This document shows positions 18,001 through 25,771 of a stretch of DNA of 33,057 bases, piece by piece. The stretch comes from Pseudomonadota bacterium (lineage in GTDB: Bacteria > Myxococcota_A > UBA9160 > SZUA-336), in NCBI GenBank assembly GCA_003247575.1, contig QJZC01000047.1, forward strand, positions 1 through 33,057, read 5' to 3'. A model generated the notes under the pieces. It searched no databases. It was not told the origin of the DNA and was given only the letters and a program-made list of their open reading frames with translations. The stretch's first letter is position 1. Every line of letters begins with the position of its first letter. Both the position numbers and the translations under genes were made by a program.

Positions 18001-18868
18001 CAGCGTGGCCACGCGGGCGTGGCGCGAGCTCGAGAGCAAGACCGGCCGCACTCACCAGCATCTGTCGAATGGGCGCGAAGCGGAAGTGATCCGCTTCCAC
18101 GACGTCGTCGCCCAGCCGCGCAAGGTGATCACCTCGCCCACTTGGAGCGGTGCCGAGTCGGAAGAGGTCAGCTATTCCGGCAGCTACCTGAACGTGCACG
18201 AACACATTCCCTGGCGCACCCTGAGCGGCCGCCAGCACGCTTATCAGGACCACGCCTGGCTGCGCGCGTTCGGCGAAGGCTTTGCGCTCTATCGACCCCC
18301 GATCGACACGAAGGCGGTCGCGCCGGCGATCGCTGCCCACTCCGATGGGCGTCCCCAGGTGGTGCTGAACTTCCTGACCCCGCATCAGAAGTGGGGCATC
18401 CACAGCTCCTTCACGGACACGCAGATGATGCTCACCCTCTCGCGAGGCGGCCCGAACATCTGGATCAGCGAGGTGGACGCGAAGGCCGCAGGCATCGAAG
18501 ACAACGACTGGATCGAAGCCTTCAACATCAACGGCGGCCTCGCCGCACGCGCCGTGGTGAGCCAGCGCGTGAAGCCCGGGACCGCAATGATGTACCACTC
18601 GCAGGACAAGACCGTGAATGCACCGGGCAGCGAGGCCACGGGGACGCGCGGCATCCACAACTCGATCTCGCGCATCGTCGTCAAGCCGACCCACATGGTC
18701 GGCGGGTACGCACAGCTGAGTTACGGCTTCAACTACTATGGCACCGTCGGCGCCAACCGCGACGACTTCGTCGTGATCCGCAAGCTACACAAGCTCGACT
18801 GGCTCGATGGCCGAGGTCCTCGACCGATCGAGGCGACCCGCGCCGCGGCCGAGGAGATCCGAGTATGA
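15068..18868 (+). CDS. narG: Respiratory nitrate reductase alpha subunit (Mo-bisMGD catalytic subunit)
   Basis: A 1266-residue protein (E. coli NarG is 1247). The TTG at 15068 is chosen: GAGG stands six bases ahead, and the product then begins SSWLDKLDFLKP...GENFADG like family members; an upstream ATG at 14981 would add 29 unlike residues. It reduces nitrate to nitrite at a molybdenum bis-MGD centre on the cytoplasmic side, with electrons from NarH. The FS0 cluster ligands are present: His51, Cys55, Cys59 and Cys94. The Mo ligand is Asp223 in FYDWYADLPP. Long stretches such as GFSPIPAMSM, GGTCLSFYDW and WGSNVPQTRTPDAHF match the family closely. No twin-arginine signal is seen, as expected for the cytoplasmic-facing Nar type. 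Its last codons overlap narH in ATGA. Confidence 0.98.
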   Translation: MSSWLDKLDFLKPTHGENFADGFGIKTTESRTWESSYRGRWQFDKVVRSTHGVNCTGSCGWQVYVKGGIVTWETQVLDYPRNRPDLPDHEPRGCARGASASWYLYSANRVKYPLVRRALVEAWRKARETAEPVEAWRSIIDDPETARAYKSRRGRGGFVRIGWDEANEIIAAANVATVKEFGPDRVVGFSPIPAMSMISYAAGTRYLSLLGGTCLSFYDWYADLPPASPQTWGEQTDVPESADWYNAAFLMVWGSNVPQTRTPDAHFLTEVRYKGTKTVVVSPDFSEASKFADLWLDPKQGTDSALAMAMGHVILKEFHVERDSPYFKDYVRNYTDLPMLVRLAPQADPTAPLVPDRTLRASDLSDRLGELNNPEWKTVAIDASSGDLVVPNGSIGFRWGEEGRWSLDPLSSTTAAAGDPSSQAAIQLALSTAEGEHEVVDIALPYFGGRTHEHFEASEHPEIQQRRVPARKLVVDGQECYVATVYDLMLAHYGVYRGIEDPGVARSFDADVPYTPAWQEKITGISRKKVIAVAREFAETAEQTRGRSMVIIGTGVNQWYHADMTYRAVINMLMLCGCVGKSGGGWAHYVGQEKLRPQTGWANLAFALDWHRPPRQMNGTSFWYTHSDQWRYEKVDGQELLSPLAPSDGDWSSSPIDYNARSIRMGWLPSAPQLEQNPLTIARAAREVGKQVPEYVAEQLASGQLRLSIEDPDNPRNFPRNLFVWRSNLLGSSSKGHEYFLKHLIGAKNAVQSPDLAAAGDATPREVEWRPEAPEAKLDLLVTVDFRMSSTCVYSDIVLPTATWYEKNDLSTTDMHPFIHPLTGAVDPLWECRTDWEIFKGLAKKFSELCPGELGEETDTVLTPLMHDSPEELGQPFEVRDWKRGECAPIPGKTMPQVTEVKRDYPNTYAKFTALGPLLDEKGIGTKGLAWNCEREIGFLKRENGIVREAGVAEGRPRLDTDLRACETILALSPETNGSVATRAWRELESKTGRTHQHLSNGREAEVIRFHDVVAQPRKVITSPTWSGAESEEVSYSGSYLNVHEHIPWRTLSGRQHAYQDHAWLRAFGEGFALYRPPIDTKAVAPAIAAHSDGRPQVVLNFLTPHQKWGIHSSFTDTQMMLTLSRGGPNIWISEVDAKAAGIEDNDWIEAFNINGGLAARAVVSQRVKPGTAMMYHSQDKTVNAPGSEATGTRGIHNSISRIVVKPTHMVGGYAQLSYGFNYYGTVGANRDDFVVIRKLHKLDWLDGRGPRPIEATRAAAEEIRV

Positions 18869-20385
18869 AGGTTCGCGCACAGATCATGATGGTGATGAAC
18901 CTCGACAAGTGCATCGGGTGCCACACGTGCTCGGTGACCTGCAAGAACGTCTGGACCAACCGAGAAGGGGTGGAATACACCTGGTTCAACAACGTCGAGA
19001 CCAAGCCCGGCATCGGCTACCCAAAGGACTGGGAGAATCAGAAGCGCTGGCAGGGAGGCTGGATCCGCAAGAGCGACGGCAAGATTCAGCCGCGCATTGG
19101 CGGGCGCTTTCGCGTACTCGCAAAGCTGTTCGCCAATCCGGAGATGCCCGAGATCGACGACTACTACGAGCCCTTCACCTACGACTACGCAGCACTCCAG
19201 AGCTCCGAAGACAGCGAGCACGTACCTCAGGCAGGCCCCATCTCGCTGCTCACCGGCGAGCGCATGGAAAAGATCGAGTGGGGCCCGAACTGGGAGGACG
19301 ACCTCGGAGGCGAGTTTTCGAAACGCGGCCAGGATGTGTGCTTCGACAACATTCAGCGCGAGATCCACGGCAAGTTCGAAAACAGCTTCATGATGTATCT
19401 GCCGCGGCTCTGCGAGCACTGCATCAACCCCACCTGCGTGGCCGCCTGCCCTTCCGGCTCGATCTACAAGCGCGAAGAAGACGGTATCGTCCTGATCGAT
19501 CAGGACAAGTGCCGAGGCTGGCGCATGTGCATCAGCGGCTGCCCTTACAAGAAGATCTACTACAACTGGAAGAGCGGGAAGTCCGAGAAGTGCATCCTCT
19601 GCTATCCAAGGCTCGAAGCGGGCCAGCCGACGATCTGCTCCGAGACGTGCGTCGGACGCATCCGCTACCTGGGCGTCATACTTTACGATGCCGATCGAAT
19701 CGAGGAAGCCGCCAGCGTAGAGCGCGAGGCGGACCTTTACGATGCACAGCTCTCGATGATGCTGGATCCGAACGACCCCGAGGTCATTGCGGGCGCACGT
19801 GCCGCAGGCGTGCACGACGAGTGGATCCAGAAGGCGCAGGAATCCCCGGTCTACAAGATGGCCAAAACCTGGCGCGTCGCCTTCCCGCTCCACCCCGAGT
19901 TCCGCACCCTGCCCATGGTTTGGTACGTGCCACCGCTGAGCCCGATTCAGGACAGCGCCGAGAAGGGCTACATCGGATTCAACGGCCAGCTACCGAATCT
20001 CGACTCGCTGCAGATCCCCGTCGGCTATCTGGCGAATCTGCTCACGGCGGGGAAGCGGCGCCCCGTGGTGACCGCGCTCGAGCGCATGTACGCGATGCGG
20101 ATCTACATGCGCGACCTGCACGTCCACGGGAAGCAGAACGAGGCCATTCTGGCGCAGGTCGATCTGACGGTCGAAGAGGTCGAGGAAATGTATCGCTACT
20201 TCGCGATCGCCAAGATCGAAGACCGCTACGTCCTGCCCACTCGCCACCCCGAGCACCACGCCAACGCGGCGAGCCTGCAGGGTGGCTGTGGCTTCAGTTT
20301 CGCCGCAGCACCGAACCTCGAAGGTGGCTGTGGGGGTCCGCCCGAGGCACAGCCGCTCTTCCAGATCTCCAACCTGGGGAGCTAG
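18865..20385 (+). CDS. narH: Respiratory nitrate reductase beta subunit (Fe-S electron transfer subunit)
   Basis: A 506-residue protein starting in the ATGA overlap with narG. NarH relays electrons from NarI haem to NarG through four Fe-S clusters. The cysteine groups are visible: CIGCHTCSVTC near residue 16; CEHCINPTCVAACP; CRGWRMCISGCP, in which Trp takes one cysteine position and so marks the [3Fe-4S] cluster as in known NarH; and CILCYPRLEAG...CSETCVGR. The C-terminal tail with GGCGFSF and GGCGG resembles the Gly/Cys tail of E. coli NarH. Length is normal (E. coli 512). It is followed after 6 bp by narJ. Confidence 0.98.
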   Translation: MKVRAQIMMVMNLDKCIGCHTCSVTCKNVWTNREGVEYTWFNNVETKPGIGYPKDWENQKRWQGGWIRKSDGKIQPRIGGRFRVLAKLFANPEMPEIDDYYEPFTYDYAALQSSEDSEHVPQAGPISLLTGERMEKIEWGPNWEDDLGGEFSKRGQDVCFDNIQREIHGKFENSFMMYLPRLCEHCINPTCVAACPSGSIYKREEDGIVLIDQDKCRGWRMCISGCPYKKIYYNWKSGKSEKCILCYPRLEAGQPTICSETCVGRIRYLGVILYDADRIEEAASVEREADLYDAQLSMMLDPNDPEVIAGARAAGVHDEWIQKAQESPVYKMAKTWRVAFPLHPEFRTLPMVWYVPPLSPIQDSAEKGYIGFNGQLPNLDSLQIPVGYLANLLTAGKRRPVVTALERMYAMRIYMRDLHVHGKQNEAILAQVDLTVEEVEEMYRYFAIAKIEDRYVLPTRHPEHHANAASLQGGCGFSFAAAPNLEGGCGGPPEAQPLFQISNLGS

Positions 20386-20391
20386 CAGATC

Positions 20392-21144
20392 TTGCGTTGC
20401 CTACGTGCCCTCGCTCACCTGCTGGCCTATCCGTCGCAAGCACTTCTCGACGGGTTGTCGGACATCGAAGCCGAGTGTCGAGGTGAGCTCGGTTCGCGCA
20501 GCAACGCTGCGATCTCCGAGCTGATCGACGAGCTTCGCAGCCGCGACCTGCTGAGCCTGCAGGAGCGCTACGTAAGCCTGTTCGACTCGACCCGCTCGCT
20601 GTCGCTACACCTGTTCGAGCACGTGCATGGCGATGCGCGCGAACGCGGCAACGCCATGGTGACCCTGCAGCAGATGTACGCTGAGCGCGGCCTCGAGGCT
20701 CGGGCGGGGGAGCTTCCCGACTACCTGCCTGCACTCTGCGAGTTCGCTTCGCTACTCGAACCAGACGCGCGTCAACGCGTGCTACAGGACGCGGCGGGCA
20801 TCTTCACTGCGCTGCGCGCTCGCCTCGAGAAACGGCGCAGTGCGTACGCTGCCCCGTTCGCGGCGTTGCTCGAGCTCGCGGCACGCGCTGCGTGGAAACC
20901 CGAGCTACGCGCCAACCTCGCCGAGATCGAAAGCAAGGTGCAAAGTGAAAGCGTGGCTCCGATCAGCGAGCGCGGCTTCGAGCGCGCGCAGCTGGACGAG
21001 ATCGATCGCGTCTGGGAGGAGTCGGCCGTCGAGTTCGGCCCGGGGGCCCCGCAGACACCCGATCGGCCGGGATGCGGTGCCCGGGGCGAGCCGCTCCACT
21101 CGATCGCGCCTCCACCCGGAGACCCTGCAAGGAGTCCGTCATGA
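20392..21144 (+). CDS. narJ: Nitrate reductase maturation chaperone
   Basis: A 250-residue helical protein of the NarJ/TorD chaperone family, with the characteristic LLAYPS near the start and YVSLFDSTRSLSLHLFEHVHGDARERGNAM in the middle (shown here in parts: YVSLFD, SLHLFEHVHGD, RGNAM). It binds apo-NarG and allows cofactor insertion before membrane attachment. The start is TTG at 20392, with GGGGAG about ten bases upstream at the end of narH. The last codons overlap the narI start in ATGA. The C-terminal 30 residues are Pro/Gly-rich and probably disordered. Confidence 0.94.
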   Translation: MRCLRALAHLLAYPSQALLDGLSDIEAECRGELGSRSNAAISELIDELRSRDLLSLQERYVSLFDSTRSLSLHLFEHVHGDARERGNAMVTLQQMYAERGLEARAGELPDYLPALCEFASLLEPDARQRVLQDAAGIFTALRARLEKRRSAYAAPFAALLELAARAAWKPELRANLAEIESKVQSESVAPISERGFERAQLDEIDRVWEESAVEFGPGAPQTPDRPGCGARGEPLHSIAPPPGDPARSPS

Positions 21145-21842
21145 GTGCCTTCCTGCACCCGTTGCTGTTCGAGGTCTACCCGTATCTGTGTCTGGCGATA
21201 TTCGTCGTCGGCTGTGTGCTGCGCATGCGCCGCAATCCGTACAGCTGGCAAGCCAGCTCGAGCCAGCTTCTCTCCAAGCGCGGATTCGTGCTCGCGAGCA
21301 ACGCGTTCCACCTGGGCATGCTCGCGCTCTTCGGAGGCCACGTGATGGGACTCGCAGTCCCCGCGCAGCTGAACCACATGGTCGGCATGACCGACGCACA
21401 GCATCAGCAGGTCGAGATCTTGATGGGCTCGATCTTCGGCACCACGACCCTGGTGGGCCTCGCATTCCTGATTCGTCGGCGCCTACAGCAGCCGCGTGTC
21501 CGCAGCGCTGGGAGCCGCATGGACCTGGCCATCGTAGTGCTGCTCGCGGTCGTACTGGTGCTCGGCATGTCCACTCTCCCCTGGTCGTTCCAGACGCGCA
21601 TGGATGGTCGCTACTTGGTCGCGCTGAACCAGTGGTCACAGGCGTTGCTCACCCTGCAGCCGGGCGCCAGCCAGTATCTGCTCCAGCTTCCCTGGGTGTT
21701 CAAGCTCCACATCGTCGCAGGGTTGAGCGTGTTCTTGATCTTCCCCTTCACGCGGCTGGTACACGTTTGCAGCGTGCCGGTGACCTACCTTATCCACTCG
21801 CATCGTCAGATCGTGCGGGCAGCTCGCTCCTACGGGTCCTAG
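21141..21842 (+). CDS. narI: Respiratory nitrate reductase gamma subunit (cytochrome b quinol oxidase subunit)
   Basis: A 233-residue membrane protein with AAGGAG six bases before its ATG and an ATGA overlap with narJ. About five membrane helices are visible. It oxidises quinol and passes electrons through two b haems to NarH. The four haem-ligand histidines are present at His57, His67, His190 and His208, with spacings of 10 and 18 that match E. coli NarI (56, 66, 187, 205). The length is close to the usual 225-230. It completes the narGHJI operon core. Confidence 0.97.
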   Translation: MSAFLHPLLFEVYPYLCLAIFVVGCVLRMRRNPYSWQASSSQLLSKRGFVLASNAFHLGMLALFGGHVMGLAVPAQLNHMVGMTDAQHQQVEILMGSIFGTTTLVGLAFLIRRRLQQPRVRSAGSRMDLAIVVLLAVVLVLGMSTLPWSFQTRMDGRYLVALNQWSQALLTLQPGASQYLLQLPWVFKLHIVAGLSVFLIFPFTRLVHVCSVPVTYLIHSHRQIVRAARSYGS

Positions 21843-21852
21843 GAGGTCCGAG

Positions 21853-22653
21853 GTGCAGTCGACGTCACAAAGGCAGAACCCTCCGAGCTTCGCGCCCGAT
21901 CGAATTCGCGTCGGCGAGGTCGAGATCTCGGGCGACGAAATCCTGCGCGAAGCCCAGTATCACCCCGCCGAGAGCTTCGAAGCGGCCTGCGCGGAGGCGA
22001 GCCGCAGCCTGGTGATTCGCGCGCTGCTGCTCCGCGAAGCGACGCGGTTGGAGCTGATCTCGGATCCAGCCAACGTGGACGAGCGCGCTCAGCAGAAGGT
22101 GATCGGCGAGCTCCTCGAACGCGAGCTGCCGGTGCCCGAGACCTCGCAGCCCGAGTGCGAGCGCTTCTACCAGGACCATCCGGAGAAGTTCCGAGGCCCC
22201 GAGCTGTTCTCGGCATCTCACATCTTGCTGCTCGCGGACGCCTCCGACCCTGACGGGCGGAAGCGCGCGCGTGAGCGCGCCGAGGAGCTCCGGCGAGAGC
22301 TTGCCGCGAGACCAGAGCGCTTCGAGCAGCTGGCCCGAAAACACTCGGGGTGCCCCTCGGCACGCTCCGATGGGGCACTCGGCCAGATCGAGCCGGGCGA
22401 GTCTCCCGCGGCCTTCGAGCAGGCGCTACGCGCCCTCGCCTGTGGCGAGATCGCGTCGAGTCCGGTGGAAACCGAGCACGGATTCCACGTGGTGCGGCTC
22501 GACGCGCGGGCTCCCGGTCTTCCCCTCCCCTTCGCCTCGGTGCGCGACAAGATTCATATCTACCTGCGCGATCGAGCCTGGCGCCTGCAACTGCGCCGCT
22601 ACATCGAAGGACTGGCTGCAAAGACCGAAATCTGCGGATACGATCTCCGCTAA
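21853..22653 (+). CDS. PpiC-type (parvulin) peptidyl-prolyl isomerase in the nar operon
   Basis: A 266-residue protein with GTG start six bases after a perfect AGGAGG, only 10 bp after narI. A helical N-terminal part is followed by a parvulin domain (about 115-225): SASHILLLA, GALGQIEPGESPAAFEQAL, SSPVETEHGFHVVRLD. No signal peptide is seen, so it is probably cytoplasmic, like NifM rather than SurA or PrsA. Parvulin genes directly after narI are known in Pseudomonas and other nitrate respirers, where a role in folding or assembling the nitrate reductase has been proposed. That fits here but is inference. Confidence 0.9.
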   Translation: MQSTSQRQNPPSFAPDRIRVGEVEISGDEILREAQYHPAESFEAACAEASRSLVIRALLLREATRLELISDPANVDERAQQKVIGELLERELPVPETSQPECERFYQDHPEKFRGPELFSASHILLLADASDPDGRKRARERAEELRRELAARPERFEQLARKHSGCPSARSDGALGQIEPGESPAAFEQALRALACGEIASSPVETEHGFHVVRLDARAPGLPLPFASVRDKIHIYLRDRAWRLQLRRYIEGLAAKTEICGYDLR

Positions 22654-22655
22654 GA

Positions 22656-23822
22656 ATGCCACGCACCTTCGATCTCGCCGATGCTTCGAAGCGCATCGGC
22701 GCCTCGGTCTTCTCGCCCGTCGCCGACCGGATCGCCAAGCTACGGTCCGAGGGCGTCGAGCTGTTCCCCCTCCATGTGGGCGATACCTGGCTCGAGCCGC
22801 CCGCCGGATGCCGGCCGAGCGATCTCCAACTGGATCGCCATCCCGAGATCCACAAGTACCTCTCCGACACCCGCGGCCTGCCGGAGCTCGTCGATAGGCT
22901 GCTCGAACGCGGGCGCGAGCTGCACCAGCTCCCGGTCGAACGCGATGGGATCCTGGTGACCGCCGGCGCCACACTCGGCCTGGGCAACATCTTGTGCACC
23001 CTGCTCGATCCCGGCGAAGAGGTGCTACTCCTCGCCCCCTACTGGCCGTTGATCCGTGGCATCGTGCATGCCAACCGCGGGATCGCAGTGGACGTTCCCT
23101 TCTACGATCGCGCGACCTCGCCGGACGAGGCCGTCGCCGCCGTCGAGGCCAAGCGCGGACCACGGACGGCAGCGCTCTACCTGTCCACCCCCTCCAATCC
23201 GACCGGCCGTGTGCTCCCCCGCGAATGGCTCGAAGCCCTCGCAGAGTGGGCGCGCCGGCACGACCTGTGGCTCGTATCGGACGAGACCTATGATCGAATC
23301 GTGTACACCGGCGAGCACGTTTCGATCGGGCGCTTCGCACCGGAGCGCACGCTCTCGAGCTTCTCGTTCTCGAAGACGTACGGCATGGCAGGCTACCGCG
23401 TAGCCTACGTCATGGGGCCAGCCGACATCATCGCTGCGGTACACAAGGCGGCCGTCCACAGCGGTTACACGGCGCCGACCCCGAGCCAGCATGCGGCGCT
23501 CGCCGCTCTCCGCTCGGGTGACGCATGGCTGGCGCACGCGCTCGAGTCGTATCGCGACACCGGCTTCGCGGCCGCAGCCGAGCTGGGCCTACCGGCCCCC
23601 GAGGGGTCTTGCTTCCTCTTCTTGGACGTCGGGAAGCGGCTCGACGAGCGCGGCCTCGACGGATTCCTGCTCGACTGCCTGGAGCACGGCGTGCAGCTCG
23701 CCCCGGGAAGTGCGTGCGGACACGCCTACCCAGGCTGGGTTCGCCTGTGCTACACGGCAGCGCCACCCGACCGGGTCGCCGAGGCCATTCGACGCCTGCG
23801 CTCGACCCTGATCCAGCCCTGA
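22656..23822 (+). CDS. Class I/II PLP-dependent aminotransferase
   Basis: A 388-residue fold-type I aminotransferase. The ATG lies two bases after the parvulin stop; no ribosome site of its own is clear, so coupling is likely. Motifs: STPSNPTG (Asn near 180), SDETYDRIVY (Asp near 208), and SFSFSKTYGMAGYRVAY with the PLP lysine near 240. A late Arg in GWVRLCYTA should bind the substrate carboxylate. A longer frame upstream lies inside the parvulin gene and is not used. Substrates cannot be told from sequence; aspartate/aromatic-type enzymes are closest in motif. It ends the nar transcription unit and converges on glnS. Confidence 0.92.
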   Translation: MPRTFDLADASKRIGASVFSPVADRIAKLRSEGVELFPLHVGDTWLEPPAGCRPSDLQLDRHPEIHKYLSDTRGLPELVDRLLERGRELHQLPVERDGILVTAGATLGLGNILCTLLDPGEEVLLLAPYWPLIRGIVHANRGIAVDVPFYDRATSPDEAVAAVEAKRGPRTAALYLSTPSNPTGRVLPREWLEALAEWARRHDLWLVSDETYDRIVYTGEHVSIGRFAPERTLSSFSFSKTYGMAGYRVAYVMGPADIIAAVHKAAVHSGYTAPTPSQHAALAALRSGDAWLAHALESYRDTGFAAAAELGLPAPEGSCFLFLDVGKRLDERGLDGFLLDCLEHGVQLAPGSACGHAYPGWVRLCYTAAPPDRVAEAIRRLRSTLIQP

Positions 23823-23852
23823 GCCAGTCCGATCGAGGATCGAGAAGCGCCG

Positions 23853-25541
23853 CTAGCGCGCCCGCCGCTCGATCTTGGCCCAAGAGTCCTTGAGTGATAC
23901 GACCTGGTTGAAGACGAGCTCGCCGGGCTTCGAGTCCACTCGATCGGCCGCGAAGTAGCCCTGTCGCAGGAACTGCACGACCTCGGTGCCGACCTCTGCG
24001 AGGTAGCTCTCGAGCTTGCAGCCGCCGAGATCGACCCGCGACTCCGAGTTCAGGTTCTCGATGAAGTCGCCGTCCTCGGGATCCTCGACCGCGAAGAGGC
24101 GATCATAGAGGCGCACGGTGGCATCGACGCAGTGCGCGGCGGATACCCAATGCGAGGTCCCCTTCACCTTGCGACCGTCCGGCGCAGCACCCCCGCGCGA
24201 CTCCGGATCGTAGCGACAGTGCACTTCGAGCACCCTTCCGGTCGCCTCGTCGAGCACGTAGCTCTCACAGGTGACGAGATACGCATGCTTGAGCCGGATC
24301 TCGACCCCCGGCGACAAGCGGAAATACTTGGGAGGTGGATCGATCCGGAAGTCTTCCTCTTCGATGTAGAGCTCGCGCGAGAACGCGACCTTGCGCACCC
24401 CCTGCTCGGGGGACTCCGGGTTGTTGTCCGCCTCGAACCACTCGACCTGTCCCTCGGGATAGTTGTCGATGATGACCTTGAGCGGACGCAGCACCGCCAT
24501 GACGCGGTTGGCTGTCGAGTTGAGCCGCTGGCGAACGCAGTACTCGAGCAGCGAGATGTCTACCGCTGTCGGGGCCTTCGACACCGAGATGAGCGACAGG
24601 AAGTCGCACATGGCCTCCGCAGGCACACCACGGCGACGAAAGCCCAGCACCGTAGGCATGCGCGGATCATCCCACCCGTCGACCCGCTTCTCCTGCACCA
24701 GCTGAATGAGGCGCCGCTTGCTGGTCACCATGTGCGAGACGTTCAAGCGCGAAAACTCGATCTGACGCGGATGATGCACACCGAGCTGATCCAGATACCA
24801 ATCGTAGAGCGCTCGGTTGTTCTCGAATTCGAGACTACAGAGTGAATGAGTCACGCCCTCGATCGAATCCTCGAGACAATGGGCCCAGTCGTAGATCGGG
24901 TAGATGCACCAGTCGTTGCCCTGTCGATAGTGGGGCACGTGGAGAATCCGATACATGACCGGATCGCGCATGACGAGGTTCGCGGCCGCCATGTCGATCT
25001 TGGCGCGCAGCACGGCCTCGCCGGGAGCGATGTCGCCGTTCTTCATGCGCTCGAACAGCTCGAGGTTCTCTTCTGGAGACCGGTCGCGATACGGACTCGG
25101 AATGCCGGGCGTCGTCGCCGTGCCCCGCTGCTGGCGCATGACATCCTGGTTGAGCTGGCATACGTACGCCTGACCCTGCTCGATCAGCTGGACGGCGTAC
25201 GCGTGTAGCTTTGGGAAGTAGTCCGAAGCGAAGAAGAGATTGTCGCCCCAGTCGATTCCCATCCACTCGAGCGCCGCGATCTGCGACTCGACGTAGCGCT
25301 GCTCCTCGGTGAGCGGATTCGTGTCGTCGAAGCGCAGGTGGAAGCGGCCGCCAAACTCGCGCGCGACCTCGTAGCTGACGCGGGCAGCGTACGCATGCCC
25401 AAGGTGGAGGTACCCGTTGGGCTCCGGTGGAAATCGGGTGACGACTTGGCCGCCGAAAGCTCCCTTGGCAACGTCTTCCGAGACGATCTCACGAATGAAG
25501 TTCGATACGCGCGTCGTCGCTCTGTCTGCTGGAGATGCCAT
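23853..25541 (-). CDS. glnS: Glutamine--tRNA ligase
   Basis: A 562-residue class I synthetase (E. coli 554) that charges tRNA(Gln) with glutamine. The ATG at 25541 gives MASPADRATTRVSNFI; an in-frame ATG at 25595 adds 18 residues without conservation. The HIGH motif is GYLHLGHA near residue 45 and the KMSKS loop appears as VTSKRR near 272. PPEPNGYLHLGH, GWDDPRMPT and the C-terminal anticodon-binding beta-barrels identify GlnRS rather than GluRS. Its presence means at least part of Gln-tRNA is made directly. It follows nirBD on the same strand after 230 bp and converges on the aminotransferase with a 30-bp gap. Confidence 0.97.
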   Translation of the reverse strand: MASPADRATTRVSNFIREIVSEDVAKGAFGGQVVTRFPPEPNGYLHLGHAYAARVSYEVAREFGGRFHLRFDDTNPLTEEQRYVESQIAALEWMGIDWGDNLFFASDYFPKLHAYAVQLIEQGQAYVCQLNQDVMRQQRGTATTPGIPSPYRDRSPEENLELFERMKNGDIAPGEAVLRAKIDMAAANLVMRDPVMYRILHVPHYRQGNDWCIYPIYDWAHCLEDSIEGVTHSLCSLEFENNRALYDWYLDQLGVHHPRQIEFSRLNVSHMVTSKRRLIQLVQEKRVDGWDDPRMPTVLGFRRRGVPAEAMCDFLSLISVSKAPTAVDISLLEYCVRQRLNSTANRVMAVLRPLKVIIDNYPEGQVEWFEADNNPESPEQGVRKVAFSRELYIEEEDFRIDPPPKYFRLSPGVEIRLKHAYLVTCESYVLDEATGRVLEVHCRYDPESRGGAAPDGRKVKGTSHWVSAAHCVDATVRLYDRLFAVEDPEDGDFIENLNSESRVDLGGCKLESYLAEVGTEVVQFLRQGYFAADRVDSKPGELVFNQVVSLKDSWAKIERRAR

Positions 25542-25603
25542 GGGAGCGCCGGAGCTTACCACTTTCCAGCGCGCGGGGCCGTAGGCGGGGCGCATTCATC
25601 CGA

Positions 25604-25623
25604 CCGGGAGTGCGGCACCCCGG
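25604..25623. other. Hairpin between nirBD and glnS
   Basis: CCGGG (25604-25608) pairs with CCCGG (25619-25623); after a bulged A, GTG pairs with CAC around a CGG loop. It could end the nirBD transcript or lie in the glnS leader. There is no U-tract on either strand. The rest of 25542-25771 is GC-rich and shows no gene. Confidence 0.3.
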
Positions 25624-25771
25624 CTGAAGCGCACTGCCTACGCCCTGTGTCCGCCGTGATGTGCCCAGTCCGCCGCGGTGAGCCAGACGGGCACAGCCAC
25701 GCAGGGCCCCCCGGAACAGGCTCGCCGCGGGCCGGGGCCGAGCTCCGGAACCGGACCCTGCCGAGCTCGGA

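Noticed and set aside
20280..20385. Duplicated GGCG motifs at the NarH C-terminus as a novel tail
   Set aside because: E. coli NarH also ends in a Gly/Cys-rich tail, so this is a family feature.
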